Below the pieces are notes generated by a model. The model saw only the letters and a list, made by a program, of their open reading frames with translations. It was not told the origin of the DNA and ran no database searches. Below, piece by piece: positions 16,279-25,377 of a stretch of DNA of 64,000 nt. How positions within the stretch are numbered: position 1 is the stretch's first letter; each line of letters opens with the position of its first letter. The stretch is from JANRJY01 sp033763735. Its GTDB lineage: Bacteria > Bacteroidota > Bacteroidia > Cytophagales > UBA9547. A program made the position numbers and the translations under genes. The stretch lies in the NCBI GenBank assembly GCA_033763735.1, contig JANRJY010000025.1:1-64000 (forward strand), given 5' to 3'.

Positions 16279-17439
16279 TTAATTTACAGCAGCGATTCGT
16301 TCGTATGCCAAATTAAGGTCTTCCACAGGTGTACAAACCGATATTCGCAAATAACCTTCGCCATTAGACCCAAAAATAAAACCGGGTGTGATAAATACGT
16401 GTGCTTTTTGAAGATAATACTCTGTGAATTCCTCTGAAGTTTTAAATTTTGAAGGTATTCGTCCCCACATAAACATACCAACTTGCCTTTTATTATAGAC
16501 GGACCCGATGGTGTCCATTATTTTCCATATCACTTCTCTTCGTTTCTCATAAATATCGTTTTGAGCTTTATGCCATTCAGGTGTATTGTGAGTGGCTGCA
16601 GCTGCGGCATGTTGTATTGGCAAAAAGTGACCTGAGTCAATATTGCTTTTAACTTTAAGAATACTATGAATGTAATCGGCTGCCCCAACTACCAACCCAA
16701 CACGCCAGCCAGCCATATTATGTGATTTGCTCATAGAATTGAGTTCCAATGCCACCTCTTTAGCCCTTGGATATTTGAGAATACTCAACTGATTATAGTT
16801 GAGAATAGAACTATATGGATTGTCGTGCACTAACAATATTTTGTGTTTTAAAGCAAAGTCAATATACTTTTTGAACACTTCTTCTGATGCAGGTGCTCCA
16901 GTGGGCATGTTAGGGTAATTGAGCCACATAATTTTTACTTTAGATAAATCTTGTTTATCTAAAGCTTCAAAATCAGGATAATAACCGTTTTTTTCTAGCA
17001 AATCATAGGTCCTAATTTTAGCTTTTGCTATTCTGCTTGCTGAAGAATAAGTGGGATAACCGGGATTTGGAACCAATACTTCATCGCCCGGATCAAGGAA
17101 AGTAAGTGAAATATGCATAATTCCTTCTTTAGAACCCAAAAGTGGCAACACCTCAGTATCCGGGTCTAAATCAACTCCATACAAATCGCGATACTTGTCA
17201 GTAAAACCTTTTCTGAATTCTTTTAATCCAATATAACTTTGATATCCATGATTGTGTGGATTTGAAGCTGAATCAACTAATGCTTTAATAGTGTTGTTGG
17301 AGGGTGGCAAATCAGGATTTCCAATGCCCATATTAATAACATGGATGCCGGCATCATTCATTTTTTTGATTTCCTTTAGTTTGAGTGAAAAGTAGTATTC
17401 TTTGGTTTCCTCTAAAGTGGCAGCAGGTTTGATAATCAT
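16279..17439 (-). CDS. Class I/II aminotransferase of the phenylalanine/tyrosine operon
   Basis: A 386-residue PLP aminotransferase with an intact large domain. It has the GNPDLPPS N-terminal motif, NYPNMPTGAPAS, the HDNPYSSI aspartate-tyrosine region, and SMSKSHNMAGWRVG containing the Schiff-base Lys. It resembles LL-diaminopimelate/aspartate-type enzymes of the same superfamily. Its place between pheA and DAHP synthase/chorismate mutase points to transamination of prephenate or of phenylpyruvate/4-hydroxyphenylpyruvate, but this is inferred from context. The gap to the next gene is 86 bases. Confidence 0.87.
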   Translation of the reverse strand: MIIKPAATLEETKEYYFSLKLKEIKKMNDAGIHVINMGIGNPDLPPSNNTIKALVDSASNPHNHGYQSYIGLKEFRKGFTDKYRDLYGVDLDPDTEVLPLLGSKEGIMHISLTFLDPGDEVLVPNPGYPTYSSASRIAKAKIRTYDLLEKNGYYPDFEALDKQDLSKVKIMWLNYPNMPTGAPASEEVFKKYIDFALKHKILLVHDNPYSSILNYNQLSILKYPRAKEVALELNSMSKSHNMAGWRVGLVVGAADYIHSILKVKSNIDSGHFLPIQHAAAAATHNTPEWHKAQNDIYEKRREVIWKIMDTIGSVYNKRQVGMFMWGRIPSKFKTSEEFTEYYLQKAHVFITPGFIFGSNGEGYLRISVCTPVEDLNLAYERIAAVN

Positions 17440-17456
17440 TGTTTTTTGATGTGTTT

Positions 17457-17519
17457 AAGTGTTCACGTGTTAAAGTGTTCACGTTTTTGAGTTGTAGAGT
17501 TAGTGAGTTTTTGAGTTGT
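17457..17519. repeat. Short tandem-like repeats in the aminotransferase-pheA gap
   Basis: AAGTGTTCACGT occurs twice, 16 bases apart (17457-17468 and 17473-17484). TTTTTGAGTTGT then occurs twice, 24 bases apart. Related AAGTGTT words recur in the gap at 21103-21170. The tract lies inside an operon and has no open frame or clear hairpin. Confidence 0.55.
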
Positions 17520-17553
17520 TAAGTTTAAAGTTTATTAGTTTTTATATATAAAG

Positions 17554-18363
17554 TTAAATTCCTTTTATATAGTGTCCATGACTTTGGATATGGTTATCAA
17601 ATAAAAAAGATTCCATTTCAGAAACCGTCATTGAATATTCCAAATCGCAGAAAAATCTATAATTCCACTCTTTGCCAACAATGGGCAATGATTGAATATT
17701 AGCGATATTTACATTTTTGGTTAAAAACAAATCCATCAATTTTTTAAGTTGACCCTTTTCATTTGGGATTGAAAACGAAACTGTAGCTTTATTTGTTCCA
17801 CTTTCAGTATTAGTAATTGTTTTTTTAAGCACTAAAAATCTAGTAAAATTTCGATCACTATCCTCTATATTTGCTTTCAATATTTTTAAGTCAAATCTTT
17901 CAGCCACATTTTTTCCTGCAATTGCTGCTACACCCCTAGTTTGCTTTTCAGAAATTAACTGAGCCATGTAAGCGGTATCGATATCTTCAACTAATCGTAT
18001 TTCAGGATATGATCTAAAAAACCGCATACACTGCATTATTGCCATTGGATGAGACCTAACTTCCTTAATATTTTCTAATTCTTGACCATTGAGTCCCATT
18101 AAAAAATGTTCGATTTTTAAAGAAGTTTCTGCTATTATTCTTAATCCCTGATATTGATGGAGAAGTGAATAGTTAAAAAGTATACTTCCTGCAATGGTGT
18201 TTTCAATAGCCATCACTGCATAATCAGCCTGTCCTAAATCTAAGGCCTTAAAAAGATTAGGAAAGGAATCGCACATCACTAATTCAATATCAGAACCCAG
18301 CATTTTTTCTGCTGCTATTGCATGAAATGAACCTGTAAATCCCTGAATTGCTACTTTAGTCAT
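17554..18363 (-). CDS. pheA: Prephenate dehydratase
   Basis: A 269-residue enzyme converting prephenate to phenylpyruvate. It begins MTKVAIQGFTGSFHAIAA, as is usual in the family. An open 16-residue extension upstream was rejected because it is hydrophobic and not homologous-looking. The catalytic domain has YAVMAIENTIAGSI and the TRGVAAIAGKNVA stretch (the conserved Thr-Arg). A C-terminal ACT regulatory domain (about 185-265) is recognised by FSIPNEKGQLKKLMDLF and IQSLPIVGKEWNYRFF, the ESRP-like phenylalanine site being represented by IQSLPI. It is a monofunctional type without a chorismate mutase, which is supplied by the fusion protein two genes on. Confidence 0.92.
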   Translation of the reverse strand: MTKVAIQGFTGSFHAIAAEKMLGSDIELVMCDSFPNLFKALDLGQADYAVMAIENTIAGSILFNYSLLHQYQGLRIIAETSLKIEHFLMGLNGQELENIKEVRSHPMAIMQCMRFFRSYPEIRLVEDIDTAYMAQLISEKQTRGVAAIAGKNVAERFDLKILKANIEDSDRNFTRFLVLKKTITNTESGTNKATVSFSIPNEKGQLKKLMDLFLTKNVNIANIQSLPIVGKEWNYRFFCDLEYSMTVSEMESFLFDNHIQSHGHYIKGI

Positions 18364-18412
18364 GATTATGAAAACGGGTGCAAAAGAACAGATAAAAAAT
18401 GATGGTAGCAAA

Positions 18413-20827
18413 CTATTTCATATTCCTTACCAATGCCTGTCTTTCTTTCGAAGAAATGTTACTTTTTTTAAGGTAATCTACTATTAATCGTTTTTGTGCA
18501 GATTGTTTATAGAAATATTGTATGGCATCTCCAGCGACAGTGTATAATCTACTATTAAAATGGGCAGCTGCATTTGCCAAATTAGTCACAACTTTATCAT
18601 CCAAATGGTTAAGTTTTTTAAGCGCTTCTATGGCATTGGTACGAGTACGAAATTCATAAGACTGTGAAGAATAAGCGATTAGCTCATCTATATATTTGCT
18701 CTTTTCATTAATACAAGCAATTTCAAGCCATTTGATTCTGACATTTTTATTGTTATTTCCAAATTCAGACTTAGTAATTTCTAAATATGTATTTGTATTT
18801 TCTGGAAATTTGAATGCCAATTTCTCTAAAGTCAATTCAATAGCAACATAAGATGAGTCTTTAAGCAACTTGCGCAACTCAGTTTCTAATTCAGGTGAAA
18901 TATTCTGAATATTAGTAATTACTGCCTTACGTACATTTGCATCCTTGTCATTTATAGCTCTTTTCAATAAATCAAAAGTTGATTTGGCAGTATCGTTTGC
19001 CAATTGAGATATAATCTCTGATTTGACAGCATGAAATTTTTCTTTCATGTATGTGCTAATCAATACATCACGTTTTTTACCAATATCAACCCCTTTGAGG
19101 GCAACCACTGCATCATACCTATCCAACATATAAGGGGCACGTAAAGCTTGATTCATCCACTCATCCAAATACTTATTAAATACTACGGACTTCATAATTT
19201 GTGCATTAGGGTCAAAAAGCACAAAATCAACGTCTACATTATTTTTATTATTTATTGCAACGGTATGGAAGGTGTTTTCCATAATTGTTTTGGATGTATC
19301 TTTTGTCCCATCTTTGTAAAACACCTCAATTTTAATTGGAACTTTAAATAAGCCAACCATATCATTGATTTCATGTGTTTGTTCAATTTTTATTTCTGTA
19401 ACACGTTCATTTTTAGAGTTTTTCATATCCTGCCAATGTACTTTAAACGCAGGTTCTCCACCTTTGTATATCCATTCGTCCCAAAACCAATTCAATGAAA
19501 TACCAAGCACATCATGAAAAGCTAATAAAAATTCATGGGAATCGACATTTTTATATCCGTATTTTTCAAGATAATATTTGATTACTCTATTGAATTGTTC
19601 TTTTCCGACCTGATTTTTGAGCATTTCAATTACAAATGCACCTTTAGGGTACCATCTTGTTGAACCCCCTTCAGAATGTGCTATAGCTTTTTTGTCGGTA
19701 TTGGATGCTGCAATTGCTTGATTTATAGCTTGTTTGCGATTCCAATCGAATTGATCTTGACCAAAGACCTCACGGTCAAATACCCATTGATAATGCGTAG
19801 CAAAACTCTCCTGAAGCCAAGTATCGGAAGCCGAACGAGCCGTAATTAAGTCTCCAAACCACATATGAACCAATTCATGTGCATTGGTTCCTACATAATT
19901 ACGATCTAAATATGCTCTTGCATCTACACAATAATAATCCGTGAATACAGTGGCAGTGGTGTTCTCCATAGCGCCATACATATAATCCTGCACTGGAATT
20001 TGAGAATAGGTAGTTTTCCAGGCATATGGTACGCCAAACTCCTTTTCAAAAAAATCCACCATTTTATCCGTGTATTTATAAATTACGTCTACCCTATCCT
20101 TATGTTCTGGATAATAATAAAGCCTGATTGGTACTCCTGATTTAGATTTTATTTCTTTGATTTCATATTCACCAATACCTATCATAATTAAGTAAGGTGC
20201 ATGAGGCATTTGCATACGGTATTTCCAGGTTTTAGTACCATCCGAGTTTTCCTTTTCGCTTAATTTAGCCCCATTTGAAAGGACTTTATATTTTTTATCA
20301 AAAGTTACCTGAACCTCAGAAATGATTTTATCATTCATTTCGTCATACATTGGAATCCAGTTGCGGTTTTCAATTCCCTGACCTTGTGACCAAATTTGTT
20401 TTTTGGCTACATTTGTGGAATCATTCCACCCTACAAAATACAATCCCCGTTTAGGACGAGCTTCGTAGTTAAGTACTAAACTATATTTGTTGCCAAATAA
20501 TACTTCCTGAGCAGGATAAAAGGTATACCCAGCTGAATCGCGTTTGAATTCAATATTTACACCATTGATTTGAGCATCTTTAATAATCAATCCATCTTTT
20601 GCATCCAAAAAGAAATTATCAACTTTGGTTCGAAGGGGAGTAAATATATGTGTTACTTTTCCTTTAACAAGACCTTGTTTGGGCTCAAAAGCTATTTCTA
20701 ATTTCAACTCAATAAAGTCCAATGGATGCTCTCTTGGAGTAAGCAAATTGTCAACTTCGCGTTTGAACAGCTTTTGAGCAAAAATTAAATTGAGACTTAA
20801 TAAAAATATAATTAGTGTGCGATACAT
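18413..20827 (-). CDS. Secreted M1 family zinc aminopeptidase
   Basis: An 804-residue peptidase starting at MYRTLIIFLLSLNLIFAQ, a clear signal peptide. A 21-codon upstream extension would overlap yidD and was not chosen. The substrate-binding GAMEN lies near residue 286. The zinc site HELVH is near 316, with the third ligand Glu in WLQESFATH near 338. A HEAT/armadillo-like helical C-terminus (about 560-800) replaces the usual ERAP1-like end. It should remove N-terminal residues from peptides in the periplasm or outside the cell. The pheA start lies 49 bases downstream on the same strand, so read-through is possible. Confidence 0.9.
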   Translation of the reverse strand: MYRTLIIFLLSLNLIFAQKLFKREVDNLLTPREHPLDFIELKLEIAFEPKQGLVKGKVTHIFTPLRTKVDNFFLDAKDGLIIKDAQINGVNIEFKRDSAGYTFYPAQEVLFGNKYSLVLNYEARPKRGLYFVGWNDSTNVAKKQIWSQGQGIENRNWIPMYDEMNDKIISEVQVTFDKKYKVLSNGAKLSEKENSDGTKTWKYRMQMPHAPYLIMIGIGEYEIKEIKSKSGVPIRLYYYPEHKDRVDVIYKYTDKMVDFFEKEFGVPYAWKTTYSQIPVQDYMYGAMENTTATVFTDYYCVDARAYLDRNYVGTNAHELVHMWFGDLITARSASDTWLQESFATHYQWVFDREVFGQDQFDWNRKQAINQAIAASNTDKKAIAHSEGGSTRWYPKGAFVIEMLKNQVGKEQFNRVIKYYLEKYGYKNVDSHEFLLAFHDVLGISLNWFWDEWIYKGGEPAFKVHWQDMKNSKNERVTEIKIEQTHEINDMVGLFKVPIKIEVFYKDGTKDTSKTIMENTFHTVAINNKNNVDVDFVLFDPNAQIMKSVVFNKYLDEWMNQALRAPYMLDRYDAVVALKGVDIGKKRDVLISTYMKEKFHAVKSEIISQLANDTAKSTFDLLKRAINDKDANVRKAVITNIQNISPELETELRKLLKDSSYVAIELTLEKLAFKFPENTNTYLEITKSEFGNNNKNVRIKWLEIACINEKSKYIDELIAYSSQSYEFRTRTNAIEALKKLNHLDDKVVTNLANAAAHFNSRLYTVAGDAIQYFYKQSAQKRLIVDYLKKSNISSKERQALVRNMK

Positions 20828-20889
20828 AAAAACAAAATTTTGATGCAATATAAAATGATTAGTTTTATAACGAAAACAATATCCAAACA

Positions 20890-21099
20890 TTGAAGTATCT
20901 GGCTATTATCATTATTCGTTTTTACAAGTATGCTATTTCGCCTTTTTTACCAATGGCCTGCAGGTATACTCCAACTTGTTCCTCATACACAGAAGAAGCA
21001 ATTAAGAAATATGGAGTGTTAAAAGGAAGTTGGTTGGCTATCAAGCGAATAAGTAGTTGCCACCCATGGGGAGGAAGTGGATATGATCCGGTACCTTAG
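20890..21099 (+). CDS. yidD: Membrane protein insertion efficiency factor YidD
   Basis: A 69-residue protein with the hallmark pattern RFYKYAISPFL, CRYTPTCSSYTEEAI and SCHPWGGSGYDPVP, including the conserved cysteines. Family members support YidC-dependent insertion of inner-membrane proteins. The start is TTG, as no ATG or GTG lies in frame just upstream. It normally sits in the rpmH-rnpA-yidD-yidC cluster, but here it stands alone, divergent from the aminopeptidase with a 62-base gap. Confidence 0.92.
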   Translation: MKYLAIIIIRFYKYAISPFLPMACRYTPTCSSYTEEAIKKYGVLKGSWLAIKRISSCHPWGGSGYDPVP

Positions 21100-21102
21100 A
21101 AG

Positions 21103-21170
21103 TGTTGACGATTTGAAGTGCTGACGCTTGGACGTGTATAAGTGTTATGTCTTATTATGTGTTCAAGTGT
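21103..21170. repeat. Degenerate AAGTGTT/AAGTGCTGACG words after yidD
   Basis: AAGTGTTGACG, AAGTGCTGACG, TAAGTGTTATG and CAAGTGTTAATG follow one another in the gap after yidD. The words resemble those in the gap at 17457-17519. There is no coding potential. Confidence 0.45.
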
Positions 21171-21258
21171 TAATGTTTTGAAGAGTTGTGTGATGTAAAA
21201 TATTATTCTTATTAAATGAAGATTTAAACGTAAAAGTTAATTGTTTTCAGGTTGAAAC

Positions 21259-23601
21259 TTAAAATTTAAAATTATAAGTAACAGCCGGAATTATTGGAAA
21301 GAGAGAGACTTGTTTGAATAAATTCTTGATTTCCGTACTTCCATTGATGGCCGTATTTTGGCCTTCTTGCAAATCACCGGTATCCACATACACAAAATAA
21401 GGATTACGATTGTTATAAGCATTATAGATGCTAAAAGTAAGGTCTGATGTGCCCCATTTGGGGTAAAATTTCCAAATCAATCCTAAATCCAACCGATGAT
21501 ATGCTGCCATTCGGGAATTGTTGCGCTGATCATATACAGGAACAATTGCAGGATCAGAACCATTAATGCCTTGCTTTACAAATAATGCTACCGGTATTGT
21601 TAGTGTATTGCCCGTGCCATAAACCCAGGTAGCAGAAAAGCTTAATCTTTTTGAAAAATCGTAAACTGCCACAATAGATACATCGTGTCTTCTATCCACT
21701 CTTGAAGGAAATGCCTGTCCATTGTTAATTAATTCGAATTGACGCCAATTCCATGAAAGGGTATAACCTATCCATCCGTGTAGTTTTCCTTCTTTCTTTT
21801 CAATGTAAAATTCATTTCCATAAGCCCATCCTTTTCCAAAAACAAACTGACTATCTATTTGGTCAACATTGAATATATTTGCTCCGTCTTTCAGGTCAAT
21901 TTGATTATTGAGCCATTTGTAAAACAGCTCATTGGTTATCAATACTTTACCTTCAAACATGGTCATTGACACCCCTCCTGCTATCTGATCGGAATATTGA
22001 GGTTTTACCATTTGGTTGGAAGGATACCAAAAATCCCATGGAAGTGATGCCCCGGAGTTGGAAACTAAGTTGAGATATTGGTACATACGTGCATAACTTC
22101 CTTTTAATGAAAATCGCTCATTGATTTTATATCGTACAGCTGCCCTTGGTTCCGGATTAATATAATATGCATAAGTTTTAGGATTGTAAATGCCTGAAAA
22201 TCTGAGTCCTGCATATAACTTCCATCGCAAACTCAGGTCAAAATCATCACCAACATATGCAGCAAAACTATAAGCATTGATAGGAGTTTCGTTCAAAAAG
22301 TTTGATGAATTATCGGAAGTACTTATACTGATTCGGTTCAATACAAAATCATGCCTTGTAAATTGAGCTCCAAACTTGACGGCATGTCGCGTATTCAAAT
22401 TGTAATCAAAATCATACTTTATTGAATAATCTCTAATGGAGGAACCCAGACTAAACTTAAATGCATCAAGCGCATTTTTAATTTCATATCGGTAATCTGA
22501 AAATAGTATTGACAAATTGGAAAACAAGCGACCGCTAAACACATGATTCCACCTGAATGTTGAATTAATGTTACCCCATGTGAAATCAATTTTGAAATTT
22601 CGTCTTTGAAAGCCAAACACATCTTGACCAAAATATCCACTTAAAAATATTCTATCTCTATTTCCCAAAATATAGTTTGCTTTCAGATTCAAATCATAAA
22701 AATAATAAGCTGGGATTGGCTCATAGTTTTTAACATTTTTATTCAATTGGTTATACATTTCAGTAAAAATATCGGCATAGGTTCTTCTTCCTGCAATTAA
22801 AATAGAGCCTTTATTTTTTACAATTGGCATTTCTATCATTCCACGAGAAGCAATTAATCCAATGCCCCCCGAACCTGAAAACTTGGTTTTGTTTCCTTCA
22901 TTCATCCTTACATCTACAATGGAAGAAAGCCTGCCTCCATATTGAGCAGGGAATCCACCTTTGTATAAATCGACCGACTTTACCGCATCCGGGTTGAATG
23001 TGCTAAAAAAACCAAATAAATGACCGGGATTATACACGGTAGCTTCATCAAGCAAAAACATATTTTGATCTGCTCCCCCACCCCTTACATACAATCCGGC
23101 AAATCCTTCTCCACCAGATTGCACACCAGGTTTTAGCTGCAATACCTTAATCAAATCCACTTCACCCAAAATAACAGGAACCGATTTGGCTTCTTTTGTT
23201 GTTAGTTGAAGCATACTTGTTTGGGTGGAATTAACTTGTTCTTTGTAAGCTGTGGATGTTACTTCTATTTCATCTATTTGCTTGGAAGCACTTATTAATT
23301 CAAAGTTGATGACAGTATCTTTCTGCAATTCAAATGACCTGCTTTGCGTTTGATAACCCAGATATGAGCATAAAATACTGATTGTATCCGGTTTTGCACT
23401 TATAGAATAATGACCATAACCATTGGTTGAAGTTGCTTGAGTTTTGGCTTTTATGGAAATTGTTCCTCCAATTAATTCCTCACCTGTGGTTTTATCTTTG
23501 ACATAACCCGAAACTACAAATTGTTTTTGAGCAAATATTATGGTCGAAAAAAAATAAAAAGTCAAGATTGCTTTTTTACTTATAGGATGCATTACATTCA
23601 A
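21259..23601 (-). CDS. TonB-dependent receptor with carboxypeptidase-like regulatory domain (second copy type)
   Basis: A 780-residue outer-membrane receptor with signal peptide (1-24; an ATG three codons in is an equally good start), CarboxypepD_reg-like domain (about 28-105), plug (about 120-230, with YVRGGGADQNMFLLDEA and PAQYGGRLSSIVDVR), and a barrel ending VTYNFKF. It is closely similar in layout and motifs to the receptor at 1833-4217. However, it has no sigma/FecR, STN or DUF4249 neighbour, so its regulation is not visible. The ligand is unknown. Confidence 0.88.
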   Translation of the reverse strand: MNVMHPISKKAILTFYFFSTIIFAQKQFVVSGYVKDKTTGEELIGGTISIKAKTQATSTNGYGHYSISAKPDTISILCSYLGYQTQSRSFELQKDTVINFELISASKQIDEIEVTSTAYKEQVNSTQTSMLQLTTKEAKSVPVILGEVDLIKVLQLKPGVQSGGEGFAGLYVRGGGADQNMFLLDEATVYNPGHLFGFFSTFNPDAVKSVDLYKGGFPAQYGGRLSSIVDVRMNEGNKTKFSGSGGIGLIASRGMIEMPIVKNKGSILIAGRRTYADIFTEMYNQLNKNVKNYEPIPAYYFYDLNLKANYILGNRDRIFLSGYFGQDVFGFQRRNFKIDFTWGNINSTFRWNHVFSGRLFSNLSILFSDYRYEIKNALDAFKFSLGSSIRDYSIKYDFDYNLNTRHAVKFGAQFTRHDFVLNRISISTSDNSSNFLNETPINAYSFAAYVGDDFDLSLRWKLYAGLRFSGIYNPKTYAYYINPEPRAAVRYKINERFSLKGSYARMYQYLNLVSNSGASLPWDFWYPSNQMVKPQYSDQIAGGVSMTMFEGKVLITNELFYKWLNNQIDLKDGANIFNVDQIDSQFVFGKGWAYGNEFYIEKKEGKLHGWIGYTLSWNWRQFELINNGQAFPSRVDRRHDVSIVAVYDFSKRLSFSATWVYGTGNTLTIPVALFVKQGINGSDPAIVPVYDQRNNSRMAAYHRLDLGLIWKFYPKWGTSDLTFSIYNAYNNRNPYFVYVDTGDLQEGQNTAINGSTEIKNLFKQVSLFPIIPAVTYNFKF

Positions 23602-23656
23602 AATGTAGCAGTTCTTTACAATATTAAAGTCAGTTTCATAAAAATTTTTATCGGAA

Positions 23657-24778
23657 TTAACCTTTCAAATTGCTATTTAATATATTGGATAACAATAATA
23701 TATCCTCTTTTGAATTGAATTGATGCAAACAAATCCGAAGTCGTTCGGTTCCTTTTTTGACTGTTGGAGAAAGAATAGGTTTAACCCATAATCGATTATT
23801 CTGTAAATCATTGCTTATTTTTTTAGTTTCTTTAACATCGCCAATAATAATGACTTGAATAGGACTGTCTGAATCCATTTTCAAAACTTCAGAATTACAT
23901 ACCGACTTAAATAAGGCAATATTATTTTCTAATTGTAACTTCAGGTAAATATTTTCTTGAAGAAATTCAAATGCACAATCAATAGATACTAATGAGTGAA
24001 AAGGCAAAGCTGTTGCATAAATAAAAGGTCGAGAAAAATTTATCAAAAAGTCTTTTACCATTCGGCTGCAAATGACCACTGCACCATGAACACCCATGCC
24101 TTTACCAAAAGTGTGAATTCTGATACAAATGTCCTTTTCTATGTTCAAATCAACACACAATCCCTCCCCCATAGGACCATACACACCAGTGCTATGTGCC
24201 TCATCTACAATAATATAGGCTTGATATTTTTTTGCAATATTTGTAATCTCAATTATTGAAGCTTCATCGCCATCCATTGAATAAATGCTTTCAATAACGA
24301 TAAAAATTGTGCCTTGTGCATTCTTTATCTTTTTTTCTAAATCTGTAATATCATTATGACGGAATGCAAATTTTTCGGCAAAACTCAATCGTATGCCATC
24401 TTTGATACTTGAATGGCAAAGTTCATCATATAAAATGGTGTCCCCTTTTTGAGGAACAGATGAAAGTACACCTGTATTGGCGGCATACCCGGAATTAAAA
24501 ATCAAAGCAGATTCACCTTTGAAGAATACTCGCAGCTTTTCTTCTAATTGTTCGTAAAAAATGCAATTCCCACTTATCAATCTGGAGCCAGTGGCACCCA
24601 ATTTGTTTTGAAAATCTGCTTGTTTAAATCTTTTCTCAATTAACTGAAACAACTCAGGATTACGAGCCAAACCTAAATAATCGTTGGAACAAAAATCTAT
24701 TAAATTATTTTGCTTTGGAAGTGTTCTGAACGAATCTTCCTCGTGCCTTGTGTTGAGTTTATGAATCAGTTTGTCCAA
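23657..24778 (-). CDS. bioF: 8-amino-7-oxononanoate synthase-type PLP enzyme
   Basis: A 373-residue alpha-oxoamine synthase. It has the NDYLGLARN N-terminal motif, GATGSRLISGN, IVDEAHSTGVYGPMGEG with the PLP-binding Asp-His pair, and the Schiff-base Lys in HTFGKGMGVHGA. BioF condenses pimeloyl thioester with alanine in biotin synthesis. Its relatives (2-amino-3-ketobutyrate CoA ligase, serine palmitoyltransferase) share the motifs but are usually longer at the N-terminus, so BioF is preferred. No other bio gene is present. It is the third gene of a minus-strand run M23 peptidase - NTF2-like - this gene. Confidence 0.8.
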   Translation of the reverse strand: MDKLIHKLNTRHEEDSFRTLPKQNNLIDFCSNDYLGLARNPELFQLIEKRFKQADFQNKLGATGSRLISGNCIFYEQLEEKLRVFFKGESALIFNSGYAANTGVLSSVPQKGDTILYDELCHSSIKDGIRLSFAEKFAFRHNDITDLEKKIKNAQGTIFIVIESIYSMDGDEASIIEITNIAKKYQAYIIVDEAHSTGVYGPMGEGLCVDLNIEKDICIRIHTFGKGMGVHGAVVICSRMVKDFLINFSRPFIYATALPFHSLVSIDCAFEFLQENIYLKLQLENNIALFKSVCNSEVLKMDSDSPIQVIIIGDVKETKKISNDLQNNRLWVKPILSPTVKKGTERLRICLHQFNSKEDILLLSNILNSNLKG

Positions 24779-24783
24779 TTCAA

Positions 24784-25368
24784 TTACTTTTTTAGTGCTA
24801 TCGAATCCTTTAACGCCTTGTACTCTTCAGGTTTCAAATTCTTATAACCTATTTGCTGCTGAATATCTGATTGATTTACATATATAAAAGCTTTGCTAAT
24901 CTGATTTTGCAATATTAAAAACTTCACATGCACCCTGAAAATAGCCCAGGTATTATAATCGCGATTGTGAAACTTTGCTGTGTAATAATGCATTACCCAT
25001 ACTTCCGATTTGTTTTTATCATTTTTCTTTATGGAAATAAAACTTTCGGGATTTTGATAAAACATAGAATCATTGCGTAGATGCGTACTTTTCCAACTAA
25101 TGATTAGTTTTTCTTTATTGAGTGAATCTTTTAGCTTTGGACCGTAAAAAACAAGGTCGTTGGCTAGTATTTTTTCTAAAGTACCATATTTTTCATCAAA
25201 GGCTGCCTTAAAATACTGTTCCACCAACTGTTTTGGACTTACTGATGCCTCTTTTTTAACCAGTTGTTTATATCTTCTTTTTTTTCTTCTAGCACCATTA
25301 CAAAGTATTGAAAAACATAATAATATAAGGGTTAAAAAAACAAACCTATTCTTGAAATTAGTAAACAT
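24784..25368 (-). CDS. Secreted NTF2/SnoaL-like protein, hypothetical
   Basis: A 194-residue protein with a signal peptide (about 1-25, hydrophobic, then NGARRKKRR). The mature part starts with VSPKQLVEQYFKAAFDEKY and goes on to DLVFYGPK and VWVMHYYTAKF, the helix-then-sheet pattern of NTF2-like/SnoaL-fold domains. It is probably periplasmic. It is tightly linked to bioF (5 bases) and to the M23 peptidase (9 bases). I cannot assign a function, and the fold call rests on pattern only. Confidence 0.6.
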   Translation of the reverse strand: MFTNFKNRFVFLTLILLCFSILCNGARRKKRRYKQLVKKEASVSPKQLVEQYFKAAFDEKYGTLEKILANDLVFYGPKLKDSLNKEKLIISWKSTHLRNDSMFYQNPESFISIKKNDKNKSEVWVMHYYTAKFHNRDYNTWAIFRVHVKFLILQNQISKAFIYVNQSDIQQQIGYKNLKPEEYKALKDSIALKK

Positions 25369-25377
25369 TATGGAGGT

